Shown here one piece after another: positions 5,582-6,112 of a stretch of DNA of 6,112 nucleotides. The stretch is from an uncultured Anaerolineae bacterium (GTDB lineage Bacteria > Chloroflexota > Anaerolineae > Anaerolineales > UBA4823): positions 1-6,112 of the forward strand of contig CAKZNJ010000475.1 of assembly GCA_937129505.1 (NCBI GenBank), read 5' to 3'. The position numbers and the translations under genes are program-made. How positions within the stretch are numbered: the first letter of the stretch is position 1; each line of letters begins with the position of its first letter. Under the pieces are notes generated by a model. That model saw nothing but the letters and a program-made list of their open reading frames with translations, did no database searches and had not been told where the DNA came from.

Positions 5582-6112
5582 ATGTCCGTCGAACCATTAA
5601 CTTCTTGGAAAGAACCTTACTTGATTGTGGGGTTGGGAAATCCTGGCAAAGAATACTCCCAGAGCCGCCACAATGTAGGTTTTATGGTTTTGGATCGCTT
5701 GGCAGAACGCTATCAAGCGTCGTTTTCCCGATACGAGCAAAGGGCGTTTGTCGTCAAAGTGCAAACTCGAGAAGGGATTCTGATTCTCGCCAAACCCCAA
5801 ACCTTTATGAACCTATCTGGTCAGGCCGTAGGGCCATTAGTCCGTTTTTATAAAGTGCCTATTGAGCACTTGATGATCGTATATGATGATATCGATTTAC
5901 CCTTTGGTGTGTTGCGCATGAGACCCGATGGCAGTTCAGGTGGACACAAGGGAATGCAATCCATCATTGAAAGGTTAGGGCGGCAGGATATTCCCCGCTT
6001 GCGTATTGGCGTTGGGCGACCGAGCGGCTCTAAAGCTGCGGCGCGCTATGCTCTCAACGAATTCAACAGCAAAGAGAAACTTGAATTGCCTATTATTCTC
6101 GATCGAGCGGTA
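5582..6112 (+). CDS. pth: Peptidyl-tRNA hydrolase, C-terminus cut by window edge
   Basis: The frame runs off the right edge after 177 codons; bacterial Pth is usually about 185-200 residues, so only a short C-terminus is missing. The enzyme cleaves the ester bond of peptidyl-tRNAs that fall off the ribosome, recycling tRNA in the cytoplasm. Visible family motifs are YLIVGLGNPGKEY (13-25, with Asn20), SRHNVGF (28-34, catalytic His30), KPQTFMNLSGQAV (71-83, with Asn77), YDDIDLPFG (101-109, with the catalytic-dyad Asp) and GSSGGHKGMQSI (117-128). The last has Lys123 where E. coli has Asn114, a common variant. The ATG at 5582 gives a usual-length lead before the first strand. The AAAGG at 5575-5579 is too close to it; AAGGA at 5566-5570, inside the end of the upstream gene, is 11 nt away and more likely used. 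This suggests translational coupling to the Ig-like gene. Confidence 0.96.
   Translation, partial: MSVEPLTSWKEPYLIVGLGNPGKEYSQSRHNVGFMVLDRLAERYQASFSRYEQRAFVVKVQTREGILILAKPQTFMNLSGQAVGPLVRFYKVPIEHLMIVYDDIDLPFGVLRMRPDGSSGGHKGMQSIIERLGRQDIPRLRIGVGRPSGSKAAARYALNEFNSKEKLELPIILDRAV

Noticed and set aside
5551..5853. 100-codon plus-strand frame overlapping the start of pth
   Set aside because: It is out of frame with pth, whose motifs from residue 13 onward are unmistakable.

Overview
The window reads as an ordinary bacterial chromosome segment of roughly balanced G+C, densely packed with housekeeping genes and a few small accessory ones. My best guess for the source is a Chloroflexota bacterium, perhaps Anaerolineae-like. 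That rests on general resemblance: a stand-alone Roadblock/LC7 protein, a secreted Ig-like protein with a Thr/Pro linker, and the eno/pyrG sequence style. No marker gene here proves it. There are no tRNA or rRNA genes, transposases, CRISPR arrays or phage genes.

Layout. Positions 1-626 (minus) hold most of radC, whose C-terminus lies beyond the left edge. An intergenic stretch with an extended -10 promoter leads to a divergent plus-strand gene (733-1191) for a small membrane protein with two hydrophobic helices and a double zinc ribbon. This gene converges on eno (1223-2521, minus), and the two share one strong bidirectional terminator hairpin whose stem contains the zinc-ribbon gene's stop codon. 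Upstream of eno on the same strand, 97 bp away, is pyrG (2619-4346, minus), giving the pyrG-eno order also known from Enterobacteria. Upstream of pyrG is a GC-rich hairpin and then a Roadblock/LC7 gene (4457-4831, minus).

A 100-bp divergent region (4832-4931) separates the Roadblock gene from a rightward pair: a secreted, C-terminally anchored Ig-like protein (4932-5573) and pth (5582 to the right edge, truncated), 8 bp apart and probably cotranscribed.

Functionally, eno (glycolysis), pyrG (CTP synthesis) and pth (recycling of peptidyl-tRNA) are core metabolism and translation. The Roadblock protein suggests small-GTPase regulation, but no GTPase is encoded here. The least understood products are the zinc-ribbon membrane protein and the Ig-like anchored protein. 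I do not see a convincing new multi-gene system. Two long open frames running through the 4832-4931 region on opposite strands are over-extended versions of the genes, and I shortened both using start-site evidence.
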